Source: Erythrobacter sp.
Lineage (GTDB): Bacteria > Pseudomonadota > Alphaproteobacteria > Sphingomonadales > Sphingomonadaceae
DNA length: 64,000 nucleotides
Assembly: GCF_030066995.1 (NCBI RefSeq)
Contig: NZ_JASJAP010000003.1
Coordinates: 186,001 to 250,000, forward strand
Direction of reading: 5' to 3'
In this document: one piece after another, positions 37,358-47,297 of the stretch
How positions within the stretch are numbered: position 1 is the stretch's first letter
Layout of the letters: each line of letters opens with the position of its first letter
Notes under the pieces: model-generated
Database searches by the model: none
What the model was told of the DNA's origin: nothing
Seen by the model: only the letters and a program-made list of their open reading frames with translations
Program-made: the position numbers and the translations under genes

Positions 37358-38326
37358 TCAGAATGGCTCGGCCGCGTTGAGCTGCCGGGTCAAGCGCGAT
37401 GGCGCGGCGGTGCGCCAGCTACGCTCCAGCCATTCGCCGACATGCGACCAGTCGACATCTGGACGGTTGAGAATCACGCCGACCCAGCCGCTTGCGCCGT
37501 AATAGGCCGGCCTGAAGTAGACCTCCGGCTGCGATTCCGTGAGGCCGTGCAGTTCGTCCATCCCACTGGTCTTCACCAGAACAGCGACGTGTTCGCTGCC
37601 ATGGTGTCTCACCGAGAAATGCGCGAAGAACCTGCCCGATTTTTCGGTCCCGACGCGAAAGCCGGGGGAGCCGTGGCTGTCCTTGGCGTGGGTTTCGGGA
37701 AGCGCCAGCGCCAGTTCGGCAACGCGGGCGTAAAGGTATTCGGGATCGCTGCCCCGAGCGACGTATTCCGCCAGGGCGCGCGGATACAATTGATGCTCGG
37801 CGAGCTTTACGCGCTGTGCGAGGCTCTCAGGCGTATCGCCTGGGGCGATGGCCACCCGCGCTTGCGCCAGCACCTCTCCAGCGTCCAGTTCCGGCGTCAC
37901 CAGATGAACGCTCGCGCCCGCGTGACTATCGCCCGCTGCGATCGCGCGCGCGTAGGTGTCCAGGCCCTTGTATCTGGGGAGAAGCGAGGGGTGAATATTG
38001 AGAATCCGGCCCGCCCAACGCTCGACGAACGCATCGGAAAGGATGCGCATGTACCCTGCAAGCACGATATACTGCGCGCTGCTTTCGCGCACCGCGGCCT
38101 CCATAGCCGCGTCGTGGTCCTCGCGACTGTGGCCCTTGTGTGAGTGCGCGAAGGTCGCGACGCCCTCGAGCTCGGCCAGAGCGAGTCCTTCGGCCTGCGG
38201 GTTATTGCTGGCGACAAGAACGATTTCGAACGGCGCCTTTTCAGCCCGGCTTGCGTAAAGCAACGCGGCCATATTGGTGCCGGTACCGGAGATGAAGATC
38301 GCGACCTTTGCGGGCGGGTTAGGCAA
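37358..38326 (-). CDS. purN: Phosphoribosylglycinamide formyltransferase fused to MmcQ/YjbR domain
   Basis: Residues 6-190 form PurN, which formylates glycinamide ribonucleotide with 10-formyl-[16 protein letters not shown], the catalytic [14 protein letters not shown] with Asn110 and His112, and the aspartate in TPELDAG (about 148). The frame continues without a stop into an MmcQ/YjbR-like domain (about 197-318: [40 protein letters not shown]), a small DNA-binding-type fold of unknown role. The 322 residues compare with about 210 for free PurN. The TTG start overlaps the purM stop by 8 bases. Residues needed for transformylation are present. Confidence 0.92.
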   Translation of the reverse strand: MPNPPAKVAIFISGTGTNMAALLYASRAEKAPFEIVLVASNNPQAEGLALAELEGVATFAHSHKGHSREDHDAAMEAAVRESSAQYIVLAGYMRILSDAFVERWAGRILNIHPSLLPRYKGLDTYARAIAAGDSHAGASVHLVTPELDAGEVLAQARVAIAPGDTPESLAQRVKLAEHQLYPRALAEYVARGSDPEYLYARVAELALALPETHAKDSHGSPGFRVGTEKSGRFFAHFSVRHHGSEHVAVLVKTSGMDELHGLTESQPEVYFRPAYYGASGWVGVILNRPDVDWSHVGEWLERSWRTAAPSRLTRQLNAAEPF

Positions 38327-39416
38327 GATGGGTGGCCTTCCAGTCGCCCCGCGCGCCCCAGATGCCCTGACCGCCTTGCACCGTGCACCCGCGCTCGCCG
38401 GATACGATCGATCCCACGGTCACGACGGTCTCGCCCGCCTCTCGAAGTCTGGCGGTCACCGCCTCGACCCGGTCTTCGGCAACGCTCAGCACCATACCGA
38501 CGCCGCAATTGAACGTGCGCGCCATCTCTTCAGGTTCGATGCCGCCTTGCGCCTGGAGGAACGCCATGAGGCGTGGCTGAGACCACAGTCCGGCGTCGAT
38601 ACGCGCGTGCGCGCCGCTGGGCAGGATACGCGGGACATTTTCAAGCAGGCCGCCCCCGGTGATATGCGCCAGGGCGTTGATCTCGCCCTCCCGGATCAGC
38701 GGTAGCAGGCTCGCGACGTAAATGCGCGTCGGCTCAAGCAGCGCGTCGATGAGCAGACATTCCTGATCGAACAGGGCCGGGCGATCAAGCCTCCAGCCAA
38801 GATCGTCGGCCAGGCGCCGGACCAGCGAGTAGCCGTTCGAGTGCACACCCGAGCTTGTAAGGCCGAGAAGGACGTCGCCCGGCGCGGCGCGCTCTCCGGT
38901 CAATTGCTCGCCGCGCTCCACGGCGCCGACGCAGAAGCCGGCCAGATCGTAGTCTCCTGCGCCGTACATGCCCGGCATTTCAGCCGTTTCGCCACCGATA
39001 AGCGCACAGTTGGCCTGTTTGCAGCCTTCCGCAATGCCAGCGATAACCCGTTCGGCAATCCCGGTCTCAAGCTTTCCGGTCGCAAAATAGTCCAGAAAAA
39101 ACAGCGGCTCGGCGCCTTGCACGATCAGATCGTTGACGCACATGGCGACAAGATCGATGCCCACCGTGTCGTGTCGGTTGTGATCGATCGCCAGTTTCAG
39201 CTTCGTGCCCACACCATCGTTGGCGGCCACCAGCAGCGGATCGGAGTAGCCCGCCGCCTTGGGGTCGAAGAACCCGCCAAAGCCCCCCAACTCGCTGGTC
39301 GCCCCCGCACGCGCTGTCGCTTTGACCAGCGGCCCGATGGCGCGCACCAGAGCGTTGCCCGCGGCGATGTCCACACCGGCGTCGGCATAGGTGTAGGATG
39401 CGTTCTTGCCTCTCAT
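38319..39416 (-). CDS. purM: Phosphoribosylformylglycinamidine cyclo-ligase
   Basis: AIR synthetase of purine biosynthesis. The ATG at 39416 ([16 protein letters not shown]) gives 365 residues; the open frame runs on 53 codons upstream without family match. Recognisable are [14 protein letters not shown] near the N-terminus, the ATP-binding [12 protein letters not shown] region, [11 protein letters not shown] and the C-terminal [15 protein letters not shown]. It overlaps the purN fusion by 8 bases and is divergent from the DUF2066 gene. Confidence 0.96.
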   Translation of the reverse strand: MRGKNASYTYADAGVDIAAGNALVRAIGPLVKATARAGATSELGGFGGFFDPKAAGYSDPLLVAANDGVGTKLKLAIDHNRHDTVGIDLVAMCVNDLIVQGAEPLFFLDYFATGKLETGIAERVIAGIAEGCKQANCALIGGETAEMPGMYGAGDYDLAGFCVGAVERGEQLTGERAAPGDVLLGLTSSGVHSNGYSLVRRLADDLGWRLDRPALFDQECLLIDALLEPTRIYVASLLPLIREGEINALAHITGGGLLENVPRILPSGAHARIDAGLWSQPRLMAFLQAQGGIEPEEMARTFNCGVGMVLSVAEDRVEAVTARLREAGETVVTVGSIVSGERGCTVQGGQGIWGARGDWKATHLA

Positions 39417-39555
39417 GCCATTGGCTTTAGCCTTTCGGGCTTGGAATTCCACTCGCCTTTGGGCAAAGACCGTCGCGATTTCCCCGATGCTGACGCGCAC
39501 CCAGTCCTCCCGCCCGTTTTCCGAGGCCCGTTCGAGACCATTCTGGCCCGCGCAA

Positions 39556-40818
39556 TTGAGCCGATTTCGACCCATCGGTGCCGCGCTAGTGGCGCTGGGT
39601 CTGCTTGGTGCGGGCTACGCTTTCGTGCTTGCGCAGGTTACCGGAGAGCGCGGAATTGCTCCGACAGCGTCGACTTCGGACATCGAAATCCGCGGTATCC
39701 AGGTCGATGTCACAGGGAAGAGCGCCCAAGACGCCCGCGAGAAAGGCTGGCGCGAGGCCCAAAGGGCTGCATGGGAGCGCGCCGGAGGCCCGAGCATTTC
39801 GGACGGGCAACTGGCTGGTCTGGTCTCCTCGATCGTGATCCAGCGTGAACAGCTCGGACCACGGCGCTACATTGCGACACTGGGCGTCATCTTCGATCGC
39901 CAACGCGCCAGCCCGTTTCTTGGTGGACGCACGCAGACCCGGTCATCTGCGCCGATGCTGGTTGTACCGGTGATGGCGACAGCCGGTGCGTACACGGTCT
40001 TCGAGGTGCGCAACCCGTGGCAGCGCGCTTGGGCCGAGTTCAATCCGGGCACCAGCCGCATCGACTATGTGCGTCCCAGCGGCGCGGGGGGAGACTCGCT
40101 GCTGCTGACCTTTGGGCAAACGGGCCGTCGAAGCCGCACGTGGTGGCGTAGCACGCTCGATCAATACAACGCCGCCGATGTGCTCATCCCCGCCGCGCGC
40201 CTTGAGCACCAATTTCCGGGCGGCCCGATCACGGGCACTTTCACCGCGCGCTATGGCCCCGATAGCAGGGTACTTGAGACCTTTACGCTCACCGCGGACA
40301 GTCAGAACGCGCTGCAGGATATGCTCGGAGAGGCCGTGGCGCGCATGGACGCCATCTTCGAGCGCGCTCTGGCGGACGGAAAATTGCGGCCCGATCCCAC
40401 TCTGAGTGTAAGCGGGCTGGGAGAAGTGGATCCAGCGCTCCAGCGACTCATCGACATTGGTCGGGCCATACAGCAGCGCGAAGAAGCCGCGGCGTTGGCC
40501 GCGTCTGGCGAGGGCGCGCCCGTTGCATCGCAAGAGGGCCAGCCGCCGGTCGTCGAGACGCCCGAACCGCCGCAGGTGCCCGCGCGAAGTGTCGTCGTTC
40601 AGTTCGCATCGCCCAACGCGTCGGCCTTTGACGCGGCGCTTTCGAGTGTGCGCGCGACGCCCGGCGTGCGTGCTCTCGCGGTCACCAGCACGGCGATCGG
40701 TGGTTCGTCCGTCATGACTGTCAGTTTTGGCGGCACGCCAGAGCAGCTTGCCGAAGCGCTGCGCGCGCGCGGCTTTACCGTCAACCAGAGCGGTCGCACG
40801 CTCGCCATCAGCCGATAG
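39556..40818 (+). CDS. DUF2066 domain-containing protein
   Basis: A protein of about 420 residues with an N-terminal hydrophobic stretch ([21 protein letters not shown]) acting as signal or anchor and a DUF2066 region (about 30-330), with [20 protein letters not shown] near its start. A Pro/Glu/Gln linker (about 330-345) leads to a small C-terminal domain with a heavy-metal-binding-like beta pattern ([19 protein letters not shown]). The start is uncertain: TTG at 39556 and ATG at 39487 are both possible. It precedes the Hda-like gene by 18 bases; this pairing next to purMN recurs in alphaproteobacteria from general knowledge. Confidence 0.8.
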   Translation: MSRFRPIGAALVALGLLGAGYAFVLAQVTGERGIAPTASTSDIEIRGIQVDVTGKSAQDAREKGWREAQRAAWERAGGPSISDGQLAGLVSSIVIQREQLGPRRYIATLGVIFDRQRASPFLGGRTQTRSSAPMLVVPVMATAGAYTVFEVRNPWQRAWAEFNPGTSRIDYVRPSGAGGDSLLLTFGQTGRRSRTWWRSTLDQYNAADVLIPAARLEHQFPGGPITGTFTARYGPDSRVLETFTLTADSQNALQDMLGEAVARMDAIFERALADGKLRPDPTLSVSGLGEVDPALQRLIDIGRAIQQREEAAALAASGEGAPVASQEGQPPVVETPEPPQVPARSVVVQFASPNASAFDAALSSVRATPGVRALAVTSTAIGGSSVMTVSFGGTPEQLAEALRARGFTVNQSGRTLAISR

Positions 40819-40836
40819 CGGGCTTCGAAGAGGCGT

Positions 40837-41484
40837 GTGTCCGTGCCATCCGCGACAGCTCCCGTTTCGCAGATCGCCCTTCCGCTTGAACCGGCCGGAT
40901 CAGATCAAGTCTCGCGCATCGTGGTTGGCAACGCCAACGCCGAAGCCGTCGAAGCGCTGCGCGAGCCCGGACGCTGGCCATTTCACACCGCAATCCTCAC
41001 TGGCCCGCCGCGATCCGGCAAGACCTTGCTCGGACGTTGGGCGGCGGCGCAAGGCGTCGATGTTATCGATGACGCGGAAAAGGTGGAAGAAGACGCGCTG
41101 TTTCATCGCTGGAACGCCAGTCAGCAGGGTGGCTCTCGGGCCGGAGAGCCCTTGTTGCTGATCACCAGCGCGCAGCCATGGACCATCGCTTTGCCCGATT
41201 TGCGTTCGCGTCTTGGCGGCTCTTTGCACCTCGAACTCGGTGAACCCGATGACGCCATGGCCGCGCAATTGATCGAATCCCTCGCCGCGCAGCGCGGTCT
41301 TAGCCTTGCCGACGGAGCGACCGACTACCTTGTGCCGCGAACGGCGCGAAGTTTCGCCGATCTGGAGCGTCTTGTGCGCATGATCGACCAAATCAGCTTG
41401 GAACGCGCCGCTCCGGCCACCATGTCGGTATGGCGCGCGGCGCTGGAAGCCGTGCAAGGGCCGGAGCAAGCCAACCTTCTGTAG
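40837..41484 (+). CDS. hdaA: DnaA-related regulatory ATPase (Hda-like)
   Basis: A 215-residue AAA+ protein resembling Hda, which stimulates hydrolysis of DnaA-bound ATP at the beta clamp. It opens with a short QIALPLE clamp-binding-like motif (about 12-18), as in Hda, then a degenerate Walker A GPPRSGKT near 56-63, and lacks the DnaA DNA-binding domain. LHLELGEPDDAMAAQLIESL and RTARSFADLERLV match the small AAA+ lid. The GTG at 40837 is very close to AGAGG; GTG at 40843 is as likely. It lies 18 bases after the DUF2066 gene. Confidence 0.88.
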   Translation: MSVPSATAPVSQIALPLEPAGSDQVSRIVVGNANAEAVEALREPGRWPFHTAILTGPPRSGKTLLGRWAAAQGVDVIDDAEKVEEDALFHRWNASQQGGSRAGEPLLLITSAQPWTIALPDLRSRLGGSLHLELGEPDDAMAAQLIESLAAQRGLSLADGATDYLVPRTARSFADLERLVRMIDQISLERAAPATMSVWRAALEAVQGPEQANLL

Positions 41485-41555
41485 GAACAAGAGGGCGTTG
41501 GTTGCATTTGCTCGCGGATGGTGAAAGGCAAGAGGCTGGTGTAAGGAGACAGCTC

Positions 41556-42296
41556 ATGTTTGATCGGCTGACATCCTATCTGGACTCTATCCGAGAGCGC
41601 GATCCCGCTCCGCGCTCGCGCTGGGAAATCCTCTTTTATCCGGGGGTCTTGGCGCTTGGTTTTCATCGCGTGGCCCATTGGCTGTTTGTGGCCAAGCTCT
41701 ATTTCCTGGCGCGGATGGTCAACCATCTGTCGCGCTTCCTTACCGCGATAGACATCCATCCGGGCGCGAGAATTGGGAAGAACTTCTTTATCGATCACGG
41801 ATTTACGGTCATCGGTGAAACCGCCGAGATCGGCGACAGCGTCACTATCTATCAGTGCGTGACCCTGGGCGGTACAAATCCCACAAACGGCAAGGGCGGT
41901 AAACGCCATCCGACGCTTGAAGACAACGTGATCATCGGTTCAGGCGCGCAGATCATCGGCCCAATCACGGTCGGTGAGCGCGCGCGGGTGGGAGCCAGCG
42001 CCGTGGTGATGGAAGATGTCGCCGCAGGCGCGACGATGGTGGGCTTCAAGGCGCGCTCGACTCTGGTTCCGGCCGAGGAGTGGATCAAGGAGTTCATTCC
42101 GTATGGCTCTACGCCGCAATGCGAAGACGCCGAGGGCAATCGCGTCGATTGTATTGAGAAGCTCGAAGGCGAACTGGCTGCGTTGCGGGCCGAACTGGCC
42201 GCGCTGAAGGCTTCCGTGAACAAGCCGCAGCCTCATGAGCCGGTGCAGGCAAGCCTGGATCTTGGCGGTGCGAAGAGCGGGACGCACGACGAATGA
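41556..42296 (+). CDS. cysE: Serine O-acetyltransferase
   Basis: First step of cysteine synthesis from serine and acetyl-CoA. The ATG at 41556 follows AAGGAG by 7 bases. Residues 1-55 form the short helical N-terminal part seen in the EpsC/SrpH-like subgroup rather than the longer E. coli form, then a left-handed beta-helix of hexapeptide repeats (about 60-170) with IDIHPGARIGKNFFIDHG and GKRHPTLEDNVIIGSGAQ carrying the catalytic His. A C-terminal coiled coil (EKLEGELAALRAELAALKAS, about 202-221) follows. The stop overlaps the DUF2794 start (ATGA). Confidence 0.93.
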   Translation: MFDRLTSYLDSIRERDPAPRSRWEILFYPGVLALGFHRVAHWLFVAKLYFLARMVNHLSRFLTAIDIHPGARIGKNFFIDHGFTVIGETAEIGDSVTIYQCVTLGGTNPTNGKGGKRHPTLEDNVIIGSGAQIIGPITVGERARVGASAVVMEDVAAGATMVGFKARSTLVPAEEWIKEFIPYGSTPQCEDAEGNRVDCIEKLEGELAALRAELAALKASVNKPQPHEPVQASLDLGGAKSGTHDE

Positions 42297-42694
42297 GTTC
42301 AGGCAGCGGGCCGCGGGGCCACGGAGCCGGTGCAGCAACAATGGGTCAGGTCCTGGCTTTCCCTGGCGCCTCACCCAATGGCCAAAGGGCGCAGGTCGCG
42401 TTCGAACGCGACGAGTTGCAGCGCATCCTTGATCTGTACGGACGCATGGTCGCAGCTGGGCAATGGCGGGACTACGCGATGGACTTTGAAAAGGCCTTTG
42501 CAAGCTTCTCCGCCTTTCGTCGCGCCGCCGAGCGCCCTCAGGCGCGGATCGAGAAGCGTCCCGCCTTACGGGTCAAGCAGGGCATGTGGACGCTGTTCGG
42601 CGAGCATGGCCAAATTTTGAAGCGCGGGCACGAGCTTGCCAACGTGCTTGCGCCGATCGAAAGGCGACTGCTCAAGGCGGTCGAGGACGAGTAG
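42293..42694 (+). CDS. DUF2794 family protein
   Basis: A 133-residue alphaproteobacterial protein. The conserved core is VAFERDELQRILDLYGRMVA followed by GQWRDYAMDFEKAFASFSAF, RIEKRPAL and a C-terminal ILKRGHELANVL. The first 16 residues are Ser/Gly-rich and may be replaced by a start at the internal ATG at 42341. The ATG at 42293 overlaps cysE. Role unknown. Confidence 0.85.
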   Translation: MSSGSGPRGHGAGAATMGQVLAFPGASPNGQRAQVAFERDELQRILDLYGRMVAAGQWRDYAMDFEKAFASFSAFRRAAERPQARIEKRPALRVKQGMWTLFGEHGQILKRGHELANVLAPIERRLLKAVEDE

Positions 42695-42711
42695 GCTCCG
42701 TTCTGATCGCC

Positions 42712-43887
42712 CTAAAGCGCGGGGCGTGTGGTTGCGAGCGGGACCACCATTTCCGGTTTCGGCAGCTTGGCCTGCACGGTTTCCGGCAAGGCGCCGACCA
42801 CAGCCGCGCGGATGGTCTGCCAGAACGCCGAAAGGCTGAGGAGAGCTGAACCGATGATGAGCGCGGTCAGCGCGAAGCCCAGCTCAACCGCCCCGAACTC
42901 GCGGAACAGAAAGGCGAGGGCGAACAGCACATAGGCCAGAGCCGAAACCAGCAGCGCGCGCCGGTCGATCGCGAGAGCCACAAGGCCAAAAGCGATGTAC
43001 ACTCCCAGCACCGCGAACGCCGCGCCAGCCGTAATCACGCCTTCGGTGACGCCAATAAGCGCGAAAACCGGGTGCGCGATCAGCGGCGCCGCGACAAGGT
43101 GCATCCAGAAGGCGACATCGCTGCGCCGCGTGGTGCGCTCCAGATCCGACATGTCCCAGCGCATGGCTAAGGTGAAGACGACACCGCCTGCGACCAGAAC
43201 CGAGACCAGAAAGGTCGGCGTGTCGGGCTCGATCTGGAGGACGCCCGCCAGCGCAAACAACAGCGACACAACCGCAACGCCCGTTGCGGCGGCGACGGTG
43301 ATCGGTACCTGGAAGCGGCGCCAATGAAGCAGGGCCGCCCCGGCCGCAATGAGCCCGGAAAGCACAATCAGAAGCGCGCCGATCCCTTCATCCACGTTGG
43401 CTCCAAGCGCCATCCCGACGCCAAAGACGCTGACAAAAGCGCCGCCAACGAAGGCGAGAAGGAGCAAGATCGAAGGGAGAGCCATGCGCCGCGCGCGGGT
43501 GAAGAACTCGGACAAGGGCCAGGCCGTCACTGTAACGAACAGGCCAGCCAGAGCGGCCGATACGCCCGTCGAATATCCATTTGCCGCGCGCCACGCCTCG
43601 CGCTGCGCATCGCTGGGCTCGGGCACCCGGTTGAAGAACTCAAAGGCCGTTTCGACCGGTGCGATGACGCCACCCAGAGCCTGTCCGATCGCACCTACGG
43701 CGACCAGCAGGATCACGATCCCGATCGCAACGAAGATATCGTTGAAGCTGTTGATCAGCTTGAAATTCTCTTCCGACTGCCGGGGAAGGGCGCGCGCCCG
43801 GCTGATGTGGGAGCGAAAGCTGGCGGCGGCTTCGGCGCTCAGCGCTCCAGCGGCTACAGCCGAATTGATGTCGTCTTCGGAATACAT
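42712..43887 (-). CDS. Multi-pass membrane protein (DUF2157-like), unknown
   Basis: A 391-residue protein with about ten membrane spans after a soluble N-terminus of about 45 residues (YSEDDINSAVAAGALS-type, resembling the DUF2157 opening). The rest is Ala/Val/Leu-rich transmembrane helices with short loops, and the tail is polar (AKLPKPEMVVPLATTRPAL). No transport or catalytic motif is seen. It converges on DUF2794 and stands alone between it and the SDR terminator. Confidence 0.65.
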   Translation of the reverse strand: MYSEDDINSAVAAGALSAEAAASFRSHISRARALPRQSEENFKLINSFNDIFVAIGIVILLVAVGAIGQALGGVIAPVETAFEFFNRVPEPSDAQREAWRAANGYSTGVSAALAGLFVTVTAWPLSEFFTRARRMALPSILLLLAFVGGAFVSVFGVGMALGANVDEGIGALLIVLSGLIAAGAALLHWRRFQVPITVAAATGVAVVSLLFALAGVLQIEPDTPTFLVSVLVAGGVVFTLAMRWDMSDLERTTRRSDVAFWMHLVAAPLIAHPVFALIGVTEGVITAGAAFAVLGVYIAFGLVALAIDRRALLVSALAYVLFALAFLFREFGAVELGFALTALIIGSALLSLSAFWQTIRAAVVGALPETVQAKLPKPEMVVPLATTRPAL

Positions 43888-43984
43888 GTCGCGCCCACTC
43901 CAACGTGTCGAAGCAAGGCGGGTACGCCAGGTGTGTTATCATGTCAATACACGCAAGGTGTAGTGCCCCCCAGATTTGGACGGC

Positions 43985-44028
43985 CAAAAAGACTAGGGGC
44001 GAGAAGCTATCGAACGCTTCCCGCCCCT
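43985..44028 (-). terminator. Terminator of SDR gene
   Basis: AGGGGCG (43995-44001) pairs with CGCCCCT (44022-44028) and an inner GAAGC/GCTTC continues the stem. Read on the minus strand it is followed by TAGTCTTTTT. It lies 32 bases after the stop of the minus-strand SDR gene. Confidence 0.85.
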
Positions 44029-44059
44029 TTGGGTGTTTCGGCAACTCTGGCCTGAGGGC

Positions 44060-44989
44060 TTAGCCGCGCGCGCTTGACGGGCCGGTGCCCGTCACCTTTT
44101 GCATCGCCGTTAGGATGGCGCCCGACTGCTCGGAACCCGATTGCGGCGCTTTGAGGTTGGTGAATTCGTTGATCTTGTCCCAATTCGCGGCGAAGCCTTC
44201 CACGGTCCGCTCGCCATCGGGTAGCCAGACTGCATCGTTCATGACTACCCAGGCCGAATGGAATCCGCCCGCGCCCGCGCCCACGATCTGGTTGGTCGGC
44301 GCATCTTCGCTGACCAGGAAGAGCGCGGCGGGAACCACGTTTTCAGGCGCAAACAGCTTGAAGGCTTCTTCGGGGAAGAGGTCTTCGGTCATCCGTGTGC
44401 CCGCGACCGGGGACAGCGAGTTGACGCGGATATTGTATTTCGCGCCTTCAAGCTGGAGCGTCTTGGTAAATCCGGCCAGGCCCAGCTTGGCCGCGCCGTA
44501 ATTCGCCTGGCCGAAATTGCCGAACAGGCCGGTCGAAGACGCGGTCATCAGCACGCGGCCATAGCTTTGCTCGCGGAAGGTTTCCCAGCACGCCTTGGTG
44601 ACGAAAGCCGAGCCGGTGAGGTGGACTTTCAGGACGAACTCAAAGTCGTCCGGGGTCATCTTGGCGAAGGTCTTGTCGCGCAGGACGCCCGCATTGTTGA
44701 TGAGGATGTGGACGCCGCCCCATTTCTGCTTGGCGTCGGCGACCATCTTTTCCATCTGATCGTATTCGGTGACAGAGCCGCCATTGGAGATGGCCTCGCC
44801 GCCCATCTTCTCGATTTCCTCGACAACCTCGAGCGCCATGTCCGAATGGCCCGTTCCGTCGCGCGCGCCGCCCAGATCGTTGACGACAACCTTTGCGCCG
44901 CGCTTTGCCAGTTCCAGCGCGTAGGCACGACCGAGACCGCCACCGGCACCGGTTACGATCGCGACCTTGTCCATAAAGTCGATGCTCAT
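44060..44989 (-). CDS. Short-chain dehydrogenase, 17-beta-HSD4 / MFE-2-like
   Basis: A 309-residue SDR longer than classical 250-residue members. TGAGGGLG at about 14-21, NNAGVLRDKTFAKM near 97-110 and the Ser-Tyr-Lys set in MTASSTGLFGNFGQANYGAA resemble the dehydrogenase domain of peroxisomal multifunctional enzyme type 2, which oxidises (3R)-hydroxyacyl-CoA. The extra C-terminal 50 residues are also typical of that group. No hydratase gene is adjacent. Preceded by GAGGGAGGAATTCTC before the ATG. Confidence 0.88.
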   Translation of the reverse strand: MSIDFMDKVAIVTGAGGGLGRAYALELAKRGAKVVVNDLGGARDGTGHSDMALEVVEEIEKMGGEAISNGGSVTEYDQMEKMVADAKQKWGGVHILINNAGVLRDKTFAKMTPDDFEFVLKVHLTGSAFVTKACWETFREQSYGRVLMTASSTGLFGNFGQANYGAAKLGLAGFTKTLQLEGAKYNIRVNSLSPVAGTRMTEDLFPEEAFKLFAPENVVPAALFLVSEDAPTNQIVGAGAGGFHSAWVVMNDAVWLPDGERTVEGFAANWDKINEFTNLKAPQSGSEQSGAILTAMQKVTGTGPSSARG

Positions 44990-45141
44990 GAGAATTCCTC
45001 CCTCGGGGGTTTATGAAGGCGCGCGCTTGACGCGCGCGTAAAGCCATCCGTGCGCGCTGCGTGGCACTTTTGCGGCGGCCTTGCAACCTGATGATTGTAC
45101 AATTCGAAGGAGGGCTGAATGCCGTAACGGCATCATCGCGA

Positions 45142-45852
45142 TCAGAGTCGGGCAAGAGATGGGAGGAGCTGGTCGAGCGAATCGATGACAGCGTCCGCGC
45201 CGAATTCTCCGGCCGGTGCATCGCAATACCCATAGGCGGCCGCGATCACCGGCACCCCAGCGGCCCGGGCCGCCTTCATGTCGTAGGAACTGTCGCCGAC
45301 AAACGCGAACGCGCCGGGGTTTTCGGAATTCTCAGCGCACCGTTTGCGCGCTTCGAGGATAGGATCGGGATGCGGTTTGGAGCGAAAGATGCCGTCCGGA
45401 CCTTTGCCCATCGTGTCGCCTCCGATCACCGTTTCGAACGGGTCGAGGAAATCGAGTTCGGTCAGAATCGAGCGGGCAAAGCTCTCGAACTTGTTCGTGA
45501 CCACCGCCATTTTGACCCCGCGCGCGGCGAGCCCGGCGACGGCTTCGCGCGCGTGGGGGTAGGGCTTGGTGTAGACCGCGTTATTCTCGGAATAGAAGCG
45601 CAGCATCGCCTTGTAGAGCGAGCGGAAATCATCGCCTTCAAGCCCTCCGGGAAGGCCGCCTTGAGCGTTCACCGCCTGGGCCAGCATGATCTTCGCGCCT
45701 CCGCCAATCAGGTCCTGACTCGATTCCATCGCCACCGGCGCAAAACCGCCGAGAGCCAGTGCGTGGTTCACTGCGGCGCCAAGATCGCGGAAGGTGTCGA
45801 GCAGGGTTCCGTCAAGGTCGAACCCGACCGTCTCAAAAGGTATATCGGTCAT
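45142..45852 (-). CDS. gph: HAD-family phosphoglycolate phosphatase
   Basis: HAD-type phosphatase that removes 2-phosphoglycolate. The ATG at 45852 (MTDIPFETVGFDLDGTLLD) is chosen; the frame opens 17 codons upstream with no support. DLDGTLLDT near 12-20 is the nucleophile motif, VVTNK near 118 is motif II and FVGDSSYDMKAARAAG near 187-202 is motif IV with the metal aspartates. Substrate is inferred from closest family; other small phosphates are possible. It is divergent from glmU, 76 bases apart. Confidence 0.85.
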   Translation of the reverse strand: MTDIPFETVGFDLDGTLLDTFRDLGAAVNHALALGGFAPVAMESSQDLIGGGAKIMLAQAVNAQGGLPGGLEGDDFRSLYKAMLRFYSENNAVYTKPYPHAREAVAGLAARGVKMAVVTNKFESFARSILTELDFLDPFETVIGGDTMGKGPDGIFRSKPHPDPILEARKRCAENSENPGAFAFVGDSSYDMKAARAAGVPVIAAAYGYCDAPAGEFGADAVIDSLDQLLPSLARL

Positions 45853-45928
45853 GCCTTGGCGCCGTGGTGCAAACGACTTCAAACCGCAAGCATTTGCTGC
45901 CAAGCGGCGCGCAGCTTAAGGAGTGTGC

Positions 45929-47281
45929 ATGACCGATTTCGCCGCCATCATCCTCGCCGCGGGCAAAGGCACGCGCATGAAAAGCGATCTGCACAAAGTG
46001 CTGCACCCGATCGCGGGCAAGGCTATGCTCCTGCATCTGCTCGACAGTCTGGCCGAGCTTTCACCGACTCGTACGGTGGTCGTGGCGGGCGACCGGCGTG
46101 ATCAGCTCGAAGCAGCGCTCGCGGGCTATGACATCTCCACCGCGCTGCAAGAACCGCAATTGGGCACCGCGCACGCCGCGCTTCAGGCCAAGCCGGCGCT
46201 GGAGGGTTTTTCCGGTCATGTGCTGGTATGCTTTGGCGATGTGCCGATGGTGCGTGCCGAAACGGTGCAGCGTTTGACTGCGGCGCTGGAGGAGGGGGCA
46301 AAGGTCGCGGTGCTCGGTTTCCGCCCTGGCGACCCACTCGCTTATGGTCGGATTATCGCCAATAGCGATGGGACCGTGCGCAAGATGGTCGAATTCAAGG
46401 ATGCGACCGAGCGTGAGAAGAAGACCCGCCTCTGCAATGCCGGGCTAATAGTCGCGCATTCCGACGATATGTGGCCGCTGCTTGAGGCTGTCGGAAATGA
46501 CAATGCGCAAGGCGAGTACTACCTTCCGGATGTCGCGACCGGTGCGATCGCGCGCGGTGACAAGGTTGTGGTGGTTGAATGCGAGCCGGAAGAAGTCGCT
46601 GGCATCAATTCGCGCGCCGAACTCGCTGCCGTCGAAGCGTGGTGGCAGTCGCAGCGGCGCGAGCGGGCGATGGCGGACGGAGCGAGCCTGCGCGCGCCGG
46701 AAACCGTCTTCTTCAGCCACGACACCGTGCTGGGGCGCGACGTTACGGTTGATCCTCACGTCGTGTTCGGTCCCGGTGTGACCATCGCCGATAATGTCCA
46801 CATCAAGGCCTTTAGCCACATCGAAGGGGCACAGATCGCCAGGGGTGCAAGCGCGGGCCCCTTTGCCCGACTGCGACCGGGTGCGATCATGGAAGAGGGC
46901 AGCTTTGTCGGCAACTTTGTCGAGATGAAGAAGGCGGTGCTCGGCAAGGGCGCCAAGGCAAGCCACCTGACCTATCTCGGCGATGCGACAATCGGAGAGG
47001 CCGCCAACATCGGAGCCGGGACGATCACCTGCAACTACGACGGCTATTTCAAGTATCAGACCACGATTGGGGAACGGGCCTTCATCGGTTCGAACAGCGC
47101 TCTGATCGCGCCGGTGAATATTGGCGCCGACGCAATCGTCGCCGCGGGATCGACCGTCAGCCGCGATGTCGCGGCGGGTGAACTTCGGATGGTGCGCGCC
47201 GAACAGCTCGTCAAAGACGGTTGGGCCGATCGCTTTCACGACACGATGAAGCGCAAGAAGGAAGCGGCGAAGAAAGACTGA
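45929..47281 (+). CDS. glmU: Bifunctional GlmU: UDP-GlcNAc pyrophosphorylase / GlcN-1-P acetyltransferase
   Basis: Makes UDP-N-acetylglucosamine for peptidoglycan and lipopolysaccharide. The 450-residue protein has the nucleotidyltransferase half (LAAGKGTRMKSDLHKVLHPI at about 8-27) and the left-handed beta-helix acetyltransferase half from about 250, with VDPHVVFGPGVTIADN and GAGTITCNYDGYFK. AAGGAG lies 6 bases before the ATG at 45929; a GTG two codons earlier is in frame but overlaps the binding site. The VOC gene follows 16 bases later. Confidence 0.97.
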   Translation: MTDFAAIILAAGKGTRMKSDLHKVLHPIAGKAMLLHLLDSLAELSPTRTVVVAGDRRDQLEAALAGYDISTALQEPQLGTAHAALQAKPALEGFSGHVLVCFGDVPMVRAETVQRLTAALEEGAKVAVLGFRPGDPLAYGRIIANSDGTVRKMVEFKDATEREKKTRLCNAGLIVAHSDDMWPLLEAVGNDNAQGEYYLPDVATGAIARGDKVVVVECEPEEVAGINSRAELAAVEAWWQSQRRERAMADGASLRAPETVFFSHDTVLGRDVTVDPHVVFGPGVTIADNVHIKAFSHIEGAQIARGASAGPFARLRPGAIMEEGSFVGNFVEMKKAVLGKGAKASHLTYLGDATIGEAANIGAGTITCNYDGYFKYQTTIGERAFIGSNSALIAPVNIGADAIVAAGSTVSRDVAAGELRMVRAEQLVKDGWADRFHDTMKRKKEAAKKD

Positions 47282-47297
47282 CCCAAGGAGGCTACCC

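Noticed and set aside
38274..38705. Plus-strand frame across the purM-purN overlap
   Set aside because: Shadow of two conserved genes with strong motifs on the minus strand.
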